Below, piece by piece: positions 16,420 to 22,384 of a stretch of 23,598 nt of DNA (position 1 is its first letter; the number at the start of each line of letters is the position of its first letter). The DNA is taken from positions 1 to 23,598 of the IMG/VR virus record IMGVR_UViG_3300027759_000430. One strand, 5' to 3'. This DNA is from a virus. Under the pieces are notes generated by a model. It was given only the letters and a program-made list of their open reading frames with translations. It was not told the origin of the DNA and did no database searches. Position numbers and translations under genes: made by a program.

Positions 16420-16703
16420 AATGGCTAATAGCACTTGTTTTAACTCTAGCACTTCACTCTACAGGGCAAGACCTATGTAGTGTGCGGGAGTTTTACTCAA
16501 TTGCTTGGGGTGTGCATGACCCGACTGAGAGACATAGAAAGATGGCTGAGTGGCTTACAAAACATCAGCAGTTATGTAAAAGTACCGACTTTATGGTAAT
16601 TTGGAATAACTTGAGTGAATGGGGTGGAACTTCTGATTCGCACAACTTGAGAGCATTGGTGATTAGTGGGTATAAAAACGCACTTGAGAGGGAGAAAAAA
16701 TGA
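16416..16703 (+). CDS. Hypothetical exported small protein
   Basis: I place the start at GTG 16416, overlapping the previous stop as GTGA. An upstream TTG at 16404 is possible, but GTG gives a cleaner signal sequence. The 95-residue product begins MKWLIALVLTLALHSTG, a good signal peptide, followed by a soluble part with two Cys (QDLCSVREF and HQQLCKSTD). The rest is charged and helical (DPTERHRKMAEWLTKHQQ). A periplasmic location near the lysis genes could mean a role at the envelope. There is no lipobox and no coiled coil like a canonical spanin, so I do not call it Rz. Confidence 0.6.
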   Translation: MKWLIALVLTLALHSTGQDLCSVREFYSIAWGVHDPTERHRKMAEWLTKHQQLCKSTDFMVIWNNLSEWGGTSDSHNLRALVISGYKNALEREKK

Positions 16704-16939
16704 CCATCGACACCATCAAATTGTTTCCTACTGTTCAGCCATCAGGGTATCCAGACAGGCACGATCTTGCCCAAGTAAAGCTAGAAAAACAGCATGAAAT
16801 GAACAAGGCAAATGAAGTAGCAAAGCAAAAACAGACAGAACTGCAAGACTTAGCGTTTGAGATTTATACTAAAAAAGTAGTTCAAGAGCGACTCCGTATG
16901 GAGATATTTCAGAATCGTAAACTGGATATTTATGTATGA
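16700..16939 (+). CDS. Hypothetical coiled-coil small protein
   Basis: A 79-residue soluble protein with an N-terminal TIKLFPTVQPSGYPDRHDLA followed by a long charged helix (KLEKQHEMNKANEVAKQKQT…) from about residue 25 to 70. Both ends overlap neighbours by 4 nt (ATGA). It has no membrane segment. A role in lysis timing or in virion assembly cannot be told apart from sequence alone. Confidence 0.6.
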   Translation: MTIDTIKLFPTVQPSGYPDRHDLAQVKLEKQHEMNKANEVAKQKQTELQDLAFEIYTKKVVQERLRMEIFQNRKLDIYV

Positions 16940-17202
16940 CCAAGAAACCAATAAAACCATCAATAGAAGTCAAAGACAAGTTAACCCTGTGGGTGACTCT
17001 CATGGTAAGCGCAACCCTGTGCATCTCTGTTTTGGCTATGGTAATCAGCTTTATGCTTGGCCTCTGGGCCAAAGAAGTGGACAACGCAGAGATATTCAAA
17101 ATGATTTCACCCGCTTTTTCTACACTTATCGGAGGCATGATTGGCTTCCTGAGTGGTATCAAGCTGATGCAAAATGACGAAAAATCTAAATGTAAGGAAT
17201 AA
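16936..17202 (+). CDS. Two-span membrane protein, possible holin or antiholin
   Basis: An 88-residue protein with two predicted transmembrane helices, about residues 17-44 (LTLWVTLMVSATLCISVLAM…) and 55-78 (FSTLIGGMIGFLSGIKLM). It has a Lys-rich N-terminus (MTKKPIKPSIEVKDK) and a charged C-terminal tail (QNDEKSKCKE). The size, the two spans and the place just before a 3TM holin-like gene and the endolysin match a class II holin or an antiholin partner. The ATGA overlap at 16936 fixes the start. With two holin-like genes in a row, this one could be the regulator. Confidence 0.6.
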   Translation: MTKKPIKPSIEVKDKLTLWVTLMVSATLCISVLAMVISFMLGLWAKEVDNAEIFKMISPAFSTLIGGMIGFLSGIKLMQNDEKSKCKE

Positions 17203-17204
17203 CC

Positions 17205-17699
17205 ATGTTTGAAATGCTATCTGGTGGAATACTAGGCTCAATCTTTGGTGGGGTGTTTCGCCTAGCCCCTGAAGTTCTTAAATGGATGGATAAGAAGAAT
17301 GAGCGTGAGCATGAACTCAATATGTTTAAGTTTCAATGCGATCTTGAACAACAAAGAGGCGCACAGAAACTCGCAGAAATAGGCGCACAAAGAGAGGCCG
17401 CTGTTGACGTAGGTGTCATGAATGCCTTTCAATCAGCCATAGAACAGCAAGCAACGATGGTTAAAGCCGCAGGTGGATGGGTAGCCTCACTTTCAGCTTC
17501 TGTACGTCCTGTAGTCACCTATTGGGTGCTGTTTGTTTGGTCATTCATCCATGTTTGGTTTGCATGGAACGCATGGCTTGGTGGCGCACCCGCTGTTGAA
17601 GTGTTCAAAACAATGATGACCCCTGACTTTTCTGCTTTGCTATCAGGAACTATTAACTATTGGTTTCTTGATAGAACTCTCTCTAAGCGTGGAATATGA
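17205..17699 (+). CDS. 3TM-type holin (GTA_holin_3TM-like)
   Basis: A 164-residue protein. The N-terminus is amphipathic and Gly-rich (LSGGILGSIFGGVFRLAPEV), and a charged helix with EHELNMFKFQCDLEQQRGAQ follows. A membrane region starts at ASVRPVVTYWVLFVWSFIHV (about 98-122), and the protein ends with SALLSGTINYWFLDRTLSKR. The SxRPxxTY start of the span and the YWFxxRxxxKR end are hallmarks of the 3TM holin family of gene transfer agents and phages. It probably forms the inner-membrane lesion that releases the endolysin. ATGA overlap with the endolysin gene supports a lysis pair. Confidence 0.75.
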   Translation: MFEMLSGGILGSIFGGVFRLAPEVLKWMDKKNEREHELNMFKFQCDLEQQRGAQKLAEIGAQREAAVDVGVMNAFQSAIEQQATMVKAAGGWVASLSASVRPVVTYWVLFVWSFIHVWFAWNAWLGGAPAVEVFKTMMTPDFSALLSGTINYWFLDRTLSKRGI

Positions 17700-18139
17700 A
17701 CTTAGAACTGGCAGCAGAACTATGTAAAAGGTTTGAGGGCTTTCGTTCTAAGCCCTACCTTTGCCCCGCTAACGTGCCGACAATTGGCTACGGGTCTACT
17801 TACTATGCTGATGGGCGTAAAGTGACTCTAGAAGACCCCCCAATGAGTGAGCAAGAGGCTAATCAACTGCTTCTGATTGAGTTAGAGCATACTTATTTGC
17901 CAGGTGTTCTAAGAAACTGTCCGATTCTTGCAACAGATGAAAAAAAATGTAATGCCATTGTTGACTTTGTTTACAACCTTGGAATTGGTCGTTTACAGAC
18001 ATCTACTTTGAAGCGAAAAATCAATGCTCTAGAGTGGGAACAGGCTAAAGAACAACTCATGTTGTGGAACAAAGGTGGTGGCAAAGTCTTGTCAGGATTG
18101 ACAAAAAGGCGTGTTGCTGAGTGCGCCTTGTTAAATTAA
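17696..18139 (+). CDS. Endolysin, T4-type lysozyme (GH24)
   Basis: A 147-residue muramidase. The catalytic region reads KRFEGFRSKPYLCPANVPTI, with Glu14, Cys23 and Thr29. The spacing (9 and 6) is identical to Glu11-Asp20-Thr26 of T4 lysozyme, but Cys replaces Asp. A GYGSTYY strand follows, then DFVYNLGIGRLQTSTLKRKI (the N-x-G…S-T-L motif) and GLTKRRVAECALL at the end. There is no signal or SAR-type N-terminal span, so it needs the holin to reach the peptidoglycan. E-8-(D/C)-5-T endolysins are known and active, so this is not a sign of decay. It ends the lysis operon, 30 nt before the next gene. Confidence 0.9.
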   Translation: MNLELAAELCKRFEGFRSKPYLCPANVPTIGYGSTYYADGRKVTLEDPPMSEQEANQLLLIELEHTYLPGVLRNCPILATDEKKCNAIVDFVYNLGIGRLQTSTLKRKINALEWEQAKEQLMLWNKGGGKVLSGLTKRRVAECALLN

Positions 18140-18169
18140 ACTGTAACAATACTTGTATAAGGTGTTGAA

Positions 18170-18541
18170 ATGCCTAACATTCCTACGCCAGAAGATACTA
18201 AACTGTTCGCACAAAGTGTAAAAAAGTGGCAACAAGTGCTGAGTTTGGGTGATTGGAGAATTGAGAAGGGAAGTAAGGCGGCAAAGGCGGCTATGGCTTC
18301 TGTGGAGTTTAATGCTTCTGCTAGGTTGGCTACTTATAGGTTAGGTGACTTTGGTGCTGAGAAGATCACACCAGAATCTCTGGATCAGACTGCTTTACAT
18401 GAGTTACTTCATGTATTCCTACACGATTTGATGACTGTGGCTCAAGACCCTAAATCCTCTCAAGATGAGGTAGAAATGCAAGAGCATAGAGTCATAAATC
18501 TTTTAGAAAAGTTACTTTCAAAGGATTCCAATGGGAAGTAG
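18170..18541 (+). CDS. HExxH putative zinc metallopeptidase-like protein
   Basis: A 123-residue cytosolic protein with HELLH at residues 77-81 and a downstream EMQEHRVINLLE, where Glu105 or His106 could be the third zinc ligand. The N-terminal half has a WRIEKGS strand and an alternating strand (SARLATYRLGDFG), as in minimal SprT/IrrE-like phage proteases. Such small proteins are common near phage lysis or terminase genes, with no assigned substrate. The start at 18170 follows AAGGTG. It overlaps the phosphoesterase gene by 11 nt, so the two are probably co-expressed. Confidence 0.65.
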   Translation: MPNIPTPEDTKLFAQSVKKWQQVLSLGDWRIEKGSKAAKAAMASVEFNASARLATYRLGDFGAEKITPESLDQTALHELLHVFLHDLMTVAQDPKSSQDEVEMQEHRVINLLEKLLSKDSNGK

Positions 18542-19517
18542 TACCGAAACGTGTACCGATACCGAGTTTATCCAGCTCTGGGGTCAACTTCAATCTGCCA
18601 CAAGAGTAGCCGAGCATCTTGGAATTAGTGTTAGAGCAACTCATCTGCGTAGAAGGTGGATTGAAAAAGAATACAACATGGCACTTAGCGCAAGTGATTG
18701 GCGTGGTGTCAAATACGATAAAAACAAGCCTAAATCATTCTCTCCTTTAAAACAGATAGACCTTGGCATACTGGATGGCACAGTAATCGTGTTCTCAGAT
18801 GCCCACTTCATACCTGGTCAACGAACAACTGCCTTTAAAGGGCTTCTATGGGCTATAGAGAAGTTCAAACCCAAGGCGATAATCTGTAACGGGGATGCTT
18901 TTGATGGGGCTTCTATATCTCGCCATGATATAACTGACCAGCCACAGACTTCTGTTGTTCAAGAGCTAAAAGCTACGCAAGGTGCGTTGGGTGAGATAGA
19001 AGAGGTTGCTAAAGCAGCAAGGCACAATGTAAAGCTACTGTTTACATGGGGAAATCACGATATTCGGTTTGGCAATAGATTGGCGCAACAAGCACCCCAA
19101 TTTAAAGAAGTTCAGGGCTTTAAGCTGACAGACCACATAACCGAGTGGGACTTCTGTTGGGCAGTATGGCCTACAGATAACGTCATTATCAAGCACCGAT
19201 ACAAGGGTGGAGTCCACGCTACACACAATAATACTGTCAATGCGGGTGTCTCGGTGGTCACGGGGCATCTTCATAGCCTGAAAGTAACCCCTTTTAGCGA
19301 CTATAACGGGGTTCGGTATGGGGTAGATACGGGGACTTTGGCTGAGACTGACGGGCCACAATTTACCTATGCTGAGATAAACCCAAATAACCACAGATCG
19401 GGTTTTGCTGTGCTAAACTTCTTCAATGGTCAGCTTTTATGGCCTGAACTCGTCCACAAATTTGATGAGGACATGGTTCAGTTTAGAGGCGAAGTAATTG
19501 ATGTAGGTGCATTTTGA
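18531..19517 (+). CDS. HTH-calcineurin-like metallophosphoesterase
   Basis: A 328-residue two-domain protein. Residues ~10-48 form a helix-turn-helix (SATRVAEHLGISVRATHLRR). Residues ~80-320 are a calcineurin-type phosphoesterase with every metal-binding block: D90-x-H92 (FSDAHF), G121-D122, G174-N-H-D177, H222 or H229 (IKHRYKGGVHATH) and G245-H-L-H248. The fold covers Mre11/SbcD-like nucleases, phosphodiesterases and phosphatases. Fusion to a DNA-binding HTH favours a nucleic-acid substrate such as phage DNA ends or host DNA. AAGGA lies 5 nt before ATG 18531, supporting the long start. Activity and substrate are not determined. Confidence 0.8.
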   Translation: MGSSTETCTDTEFIQLWGQLQSATRVAEHLGISVRATHLRRRWIEKEYNMALSASDWRGVKYDKNKPKSFSPLKQIDLGILDGTVIVFSDAHFIPGQRTTAFKGLLWAIEKFKPKAIICNGDAFDGASISRHDITDQPQTSVVQELKATQGALGEIEEVAKAARHNVKLLFTWGNHDIRFGNRLAQQAPQFKEVQGFKLTDHITEWDFCWAVWPTDNVIIKHRYKGGVHATHNNTVNAGVSVVTGHLHSLKVTPFSDYNGVRYGVDTGTLAETDGPQFTYAEINPNNHRSGFAVLNFFNGQLLWPELVHKFDEDMVQFRGEVIDVGAF

Positions 19518-19657
19518 GTGCATGGCTAATCATTCTGACGGGGGCTATTTACGCCTATATCGCTGGTGAACAGCTTTTAAAAGAAAACCCCTACATGGCT
19601 ATCGTGTACGCAGGGTACGCATTTAGCAATGTGGGGCTTTATCTATTGGCAAAGTAG
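19514..19657 (+). CDS. Small two-span membrane protein
   Basis: A 47-codon ORF starting at TTG 19514, overlapping the preceding stop as TTGA. The product has two hydrophobic segments, SAWLIILTGAIYAYIAGEQ and MAIVYAGYAFSNVGLYLLA, joined by a short polar loop (LLKENPY). Small membrane proteins with this I-Y-A-Y…GYAxSNxGLYxLAK design occur in other aquatic phages as far as I recall. No function is known. It ends one base before the last codon of the oppositely oriented gene, so the two strands converge with no spacer. Confidence 0.7.
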   Translation: MSAWLIILTGAIYAYIAGEQLLKENPYMAIVYAGYAFSNVGLYLLAK

Positions 19658-19658
19658 C

Positions 19659-19874
19659 TTATTCGCTATCGTCTAAACCAGCAGCAATTATTTCTTCTGC
19701 TGCGTCTTCTTCAAACTCATCCTCAAGTTCGTCAATTGCTTCATATTCAACTTCCCATCCATTTTCCTCTTGGAACTGGATAAATTCTTGAATGACTTGA
19801 ATCTTCTCGAAGTCAAAGGTTTCAACTGTAATTTTCTCACCGCCTGTCCAACCAAATTCCATTTCAAATTTCAT
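19659..19874 (-). CDS. Hypothetical acidic small protein
   Basis: A 71-residue, strongly acidic protein (about a third Glu/Asp). It has an N-terminal beta hairpin (MKFEMEFGWTGGEKITVETF), a helix (FEKIQVIQEFIQFQEENGWE) and an acidic tail (DELEDEFEEDAAEEI). It could be a DNA mimic or an inhibitor of a host factor, a common role for small acidic early phage proteins, but nothing specific supports this. GGAG lies 6-7 nt upstream of the start. It is the last gene of the leftward operon. Confidence 0.65.
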   Translation of the reverse strand: MKFEMEFGWTGGEKITVETFDFEKIQVIQEFIQFQEENGWEVEYEAIDELEDEFEEDAAEEIIAAGLDDSE

Positions 19875-19888
19875 GATTTTCTCCTAGT

Positions 19889-19903
19889 GCAACCGATTGT
19901 TGC
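19889..19903 (-). other. Small hairpin in the 5' leader of the acidic protein gene
   Basis: GCAAC and GTTGC form a 5-bp stem with a 5-nt loop, about 15-29 nt upstream of the start codon and just before the ribosome binding site. It may modulate translation, or it may be chance. Confidence 0.25.
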
Positions 19904-19947
19904 TGTTAAATCGTAGATCAACTTTATGTCATAAACAAGACTGAGTT

Positions 19948-20127
19948 TTATCTAACTCTCCTTAACTCCATCACTTTCTCGGGTGGTGGTGGCGGCATCT
20001 TCTCGCTTGGTGGATTCCATCCATGCTTTTTCCATATTGCCTGGACATCCGATCCAGAAGACCATTTAAAGTCTTTTGTTGGAGTAGATGGATAACTAAT
20101 CTTGGAATGCGGTGGTTTTTCTAGCAT
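19948..20127 (-). CDS. Hypothetical small proline-rich protein
   Basis: A 59-residue ORF starting one base inside the previous stop (TAATG on the leftward strand). The sequence is MLEKPPHSKISYPSTPTKDF, then a short conserved-looking core KWSSGSDVQAIWKKHGWNPP, five consecutive Pro (MPPPPPEKVM) and a basic end LRRVR. The SDVQAIWKKHGW segment resembles a compact helical motif seen in small phage early proteins. The tight coupling supports expression. Function is unknown. Confidence 0.6.
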   Translation of the reverse strand: MLEKPPHSKISYPSTPTKDFKWSSGSDVQAIWKKHGWNPPSEKMPPPPPEKVMELRRVR

Positions 20128-20453
20128 TACTTAGCCTTCATAATTCGTTGATTTCTGCCAAACCGACCTCGTTTGACCCCCGAAACTTCAATTAAATCCT
20201 TGTCTAACAAAGCACGATACCTTGCTGTTATTGAGGAATATGGGTAGTTTGGGAACATTCCGAGGATGTCGTCTGATATACACCCATCTGGAAAGCCTTT
20301 AATGGCCTCATAGACCATTGTTTCTAGCTTGGTGGTATCAACTGCTTGAGCCGCCTGATGGCTCGTTACAGGGTCTTCTCTTCTAGCCAGTTTAAACGCT
20401 GGCGTACCAAAGAATCTCTCCATTGATTCTTTCATGTTGTCAAAAATCATCAT
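20127..20453 (-). CDS. Winged-helix DNA-binding protein
   Basis: A 108-residue protein. A short N-terminal region (FDNMKESMERFFGTPAFKLA) leads to ARREDPVTSHQAAQAVDTTK, a motif frequent in small phage replication-region proteins. A winged-helix domain follows, with YEAIKGFPDGCISDDILGMF as helices 1-2 and YPYSSITARYRALLDKDLIE as the recognition helix and wing, ending in a basic tail. It could be a regulator of the leftward operon or a replication accessory protein. Two consecutive ATGs exist at the start; the second (top-strand 20448-20450) has the better spacing from AGGAG. Confidence 0.65.
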   Translation of the reverse strand: MMIFDNMKESMERFFGTPAFKLARREDPVTSHQAAQAVDTTKLETMVYEAIKGFPDGCISDDILGMFPNYPYSSITARYRALLDKDLIEVSGVKRGRFGRNQRIMKAK

Positions 20454-20468
20454 TAACTCCTATTAGGT

Positions 20469-20524
20469 GAGGGGAAAACTGCTCGTCTGCAAGCTAGGAA
20501 AATCCTTTGCACAGCTCTCCCCTC
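20469..20524 (-). ncRNA. Structured intercistronic RNA element, strand-specific
   Basis: Outer arms 20469-20481 and 20512-20524 pair over 13 consecutive positions in leftward RNA, two as G-U wobbles; the rightward RNA would have A-C mismatches there. Nested inside is a second hairpin (20489-20510) with GCAA/TTGC and AGGA/TCCT stems and a 3-nt bulge. There is no T run, so it is not a terminator. It lies between the SSB-tail gene and the winged-helix gene, ending 15 nt before the latter. Possible roles are RNase processing, translational control or protein binding. Confidence 0.6.
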
Positions 20525-20538
20525 GGGTTTATATTAAC

Positions 20539-20775
20539 TCAAAACGGCAGGTCTTCGTCTTCAAAACTAGCCTTTTTAGGGGCTTGTTTGGGCTGATAGT
20601 CTTCTTTGGGTGATACTGCTAAACCCATGAATTTGCCTGACTTGCCCTCTTTAATCCATGCAGATAGCCAGTAATCCTGACCGCCCACTGTAATATTTCC
20701 TTTGTAATCAGGGTGTTTCTCCGACTCTTTTTTGTCGTTCTTAAATAAAACGCCACTGTTGTCCTTCTTTTCCAT
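20539..20775 (-). CDS. Hypothetical ssDNA-associated protein with SSB-like C-terminal tail
   Basis: A 78-residue protein. The N-terminal part (EKKDNSGVLFKNDKKESEKH) and the core (PDYKGNITVGGQDYWLSAWI…FMGLAVSPK) form a small beta-barrel-like domain frequent in phage replication regions, where it neighbours annealing proteins as here. The C-terminus is disordered and ends EDEDLPF, nearly the acidic tip (DDDIPF) by which bacterial SSB recruits repair and replication enzymes. I use the ATG at 20775, overlapping the previous gene by one base; a GTG three bases earlier is possible. An OB-like fold is conjecture. Confidence 0.65.
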   Translation of the reverse strand: MEKKDNSGVLFKNDKKESEKHPDYKGNITVGGQDYWLSAWIKEGKSGKFMGLAVSPKEDYQPKQAPKKASFEDEDLPF

Positions 20776-21383
20776 CACATTTCCTTTGCTTTCTTTAACG
20801 CACTTCTTACTTTACTGGGTAGGAGTGTCCACAATGCAATCTTTTGTTCTGCATCAAGGTTCTCTCCTTCCAACTTATCCCAAGCTGCCTTGGGGTCACC
20901 TTGCTCACAGGTAGCAATCAATTCAACTGCCATCTCTTGCAAGTACTGTAATTCCTCTGGAGGAATGTTATCTTGTGCGCCCTGAGTAGGTGTAATCACT
21001 ACCGATCTGCCCTCTTCAGGCAAGTCTTCACCCGCATAGATGTATAGACCCAAGCCATGCAGACTTAAAGCCTTTGTCATGCACCGCATGATGGCAGTGT
21101 TTACCGCAAACGCATCGGGAGTAGGGATGGCCTTATTTCTGTAGTCCATCACAGGCAATTGACAGGTCATTGGTTTGCCAAACATGGTAGCGGTAACAAA
21201 CACCATTGCCGTACCATTGATTTCCATGAAACACTTGTCGCCAAACATCTCTACTTTGTAGGTGGCGGTAGGATCAGCTTTGAGAGCTTCTGCCCATGCC
21301 CAAGCCCATGATAGGTAGGTCAGGTTGTTTTTCTTCTCTGTATGAGAATTGACATCTTTTTTAAGTAACGCTTCTATTGACAT
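20775..21383 (-). CDS. DUF1071/Sak-type single-strand annealing protein
   Basis: A 202-residue protein. The N-terminal domain contains NNLTYLSWAWAWAEALKADP, a strand KVEMFGDKCFMEINGTAMVF, then VMDYRNKAIPTPDAFAVNTA and MRCMTKALSLHGLGLYIYAG. The sequence LSWAWAW, MDYRNK…P and the NTAxMRCxxKAxSLxGLGLYxYAGEDLP block are the recognised core of DUF1071 (Sak3-like) annealing proteins, placed with the Rad52-like recombinases. These coat single-stranded DNA and anneal complementary strands in phage recombination. The C-terminus (about 140-202) is a charged linker plus a small helical domain. It shares an operon with the SSB-tail protein. No exonuclease partner is in the window. Confidence 0.8.
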   Translation of the reverse strand: MSIEALLKKDVNSHTEKKNNLTYLSWAWAWAEALKADPTATYKVEMFGDKCFMEINGTAMVFVTATMFGKPMTCQLPVMDYRNKAIPTPDAFAVNTAIMRCMTKALSLHGLGLYIYAGEDLPEEGRSVVITPTQGAQDNIPPEELQYLQEMAVELIATCEQGDPKAAWDKLEGENLDAEQKIALWTLLPSKVRSALKKAKEM

Positions 21384-21384
21384 A

Positions 21385-21573
21385 TTAACTCCTTTGATTT
21401 TGATCTAATTCAGCATTGATGATTTCTTTTTGATCCTCGATATCTAAGTCTTGAAACTCGATAAAGTGGTTTTCATGGCAACAACTCCAGCTTTCGCCCT
21501 TGGGTTCTAAGCAATAACAGCAGTACAAAATGTCTGCAAACTGCTCTCTGTACTGTTCAAACAATGTCTTCAT
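21385..21573 (-). CDS. Hypothetical small Cys-rich (zinc-binding) protein
   Basis: A 62-residue protein when started at ATG 21573, which has AGGAG 5 nt upstream; a GTG two codons earlier overlaps the ribosome binding site and is less likely. A CCYC cluster (residues 18-21) and a CCHENH cluster (31-36) provide a set of zinc ligands separated by EPKGESWS. The C-terminus is acidic and helical (DIEDQKEIINAELDQ). It is the first gene of the leftward operon, one base before the annealing protein. It may be a nucleic-acid or protein adaptor; the function is unknown. Confidence 0.65.
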   Translation of the reverse strand: MKTLFEQYREQFADILYCCYCLEPKGESWSCCHENHFIEFQDLDIEDQKEIINAELDQNQRS

Positions 21574-21797
21574 ATTCACTCCTTTAGTTTATTAAAATTG
21601 TCCGTTTTTGCAATTCGTCCCTGAATGATCTCCAATGGAAGTCGTTGGCCTCAAGTTTCGATGGCATTGCAACTTTTTAACACGATGGACTTCGCATAAA
21701 CACTGACCAACACCTCTAATATGCCACATGGATTCCTGAATTTACATAGGGGTTTTCCCTAATTTACGCAACTTTTTTATGATGTTAGGCTACTCGT
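21574..21797. promoter_or_regulatory. Divergent intergenic control region
   Basis: A 224-bp non-coding stretch between divergently read operons, the only such head-to-head region in the window. At 21747-21761 TAGGG and CCCTA form an inverted repeat around GTTTT, flanked by direct repeats AATTTAC at 21739-21745 and 21761-21767. A TATGAT (21778-21783) upstream of the rightward gene at 21798 could be a -10 box, which would leave a very short leader; a good -35 is missing. Leftward promoter elements must exist here, but none is strong. The palindrome is a candidate operator. Confidence 0.4.
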
Positions 21798-21977
21798 ATG
21801 AAAACTGAAATACTTGAAAAAAGATGCGCTGAAGCCTTGCTTGGGTACTCTCAAACAATGGCAGATGCTTATACAACCGAACCAGAGGACTTTGATGCGG
21901 CTGTAACAGCTTTGCTTGCCAGAACGCTAGAACTCCATCTAAACCGAACAATCAACTTGGAGAACCTTTACCAATGA
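21798..21977 (+). CDS. Hypothetical small helical protein
   Basis: A 59-residue ORF, mainly helical: MKTEILEKRCAEALLGYSQT, then TTEPEDFDAAVTALLARTLE and HLNRTINLENLYQ. It is the first rightward gene after the divergent region. The start has no clear ribosome binding site, so translation may be leaderless or weak. The stop overlaps the next start by ATGA, which supports a real gene. No family is recognised. Confidence 0.55.
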   Translation: MKTEILEKRCAEALLGYSQTMADAYTTEPEDFDAAVTALLARTLELHLNRTINLENLYQ

Positions 21978-22342
21978 CCCAAGAATCCGTAATCCGAGCA
22001 TTACAAAACGGCCCACTTACTTCCTACCAAATAGAGGATTTAACAGGCATACCAAGACTATCCATTGCTGCTTGTTGCACAAAGATGAGCTACAAGAAGA
22101 AACTAAAAATCGGGAAAATCAAGATTGGGCGATCATGGGTTTCTCAGTACACGCTAGAGCCACACATGATTGAAGCCACAAAAGCCGCTAACGATGAACC
22201 CTACGACAAGCTAAACCCGTTTGACATCAGAAACGCTAAAGGTATCTTCACTAAGGCTGAGTATGCTTCTATGAACAACCAAGCTATTCGTTTGTTTGGC
22301 AGAAAACCAACAAATGAAATCACAAATAATCAATTTATTTGA
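21974..22342 (+). CDS. Putative helix-turn-helix regulator or replication accessory protein
   Basis: A 122-residue basic protein. Residues ~1-45 form a winged-helix-like domain: SVIRALQNGPLTSYQIEDLT then GIPRLSIAACCTKMSYKKKL, followed by a wing (KIGKIKIGRSWVSQYTLEP). The C-terminal part, with FDIRNAKGIFTKAEYASMNN, is charged. This resembles small phage regulators or replication accessory HTH proteins. Its gene ends just 9 nt before the -35 element of a strong promoter. The divergent location would suit a repressor, but no lysogeny genes are present. Confidence 0.65.
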   Translation: MTQESVIRALQNGPLTSYQIEDLTGIPRLSIAACCTKMSYKKKLKIGKIKIGRSWVSQYTLEPHMIEATKAANDEPYDKLNPFDIRNAKGIFTKAEYASMNNQAIRLFGRKPTNEITNNQFI

Positions 22343-22351
22343 AAAAACTTC

Positions 22352-22378
22352 TTGACACATGAAAGAACTGTGTATAAT
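22352..22378 (+). promoter_or_regulatory. Consensus sigma-70 promoter
   Basis: The -35 TTGACA (22352-22357) and -10 TATAAT (22373-22378) are both perfect. The spacer is 15 nt, shorter than the optimal 17, which would weaken it or imply a need for DNA distortion or an activator. The predicted start is near 22385, exactly where the first hairpin of the downstream structured RNA begins. Confidence 0.75.
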
Positions 22379-22384
22379 CCTAAT

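Noticed and set aside
16932-17177. Rightward 81-codon frame overlapping the two-span membrane gene
   Set aside because: The frame at 16936 has hydrophobic spans and ATGA coupling. This one gives an unstructured sequence with no hydrophobic pattern.
20469-20524. Terminator for the leftward operon
   Set aside because: The hairpin is strong but is not followed by a T run on the leftward strand. Coupled genes continue downstream.
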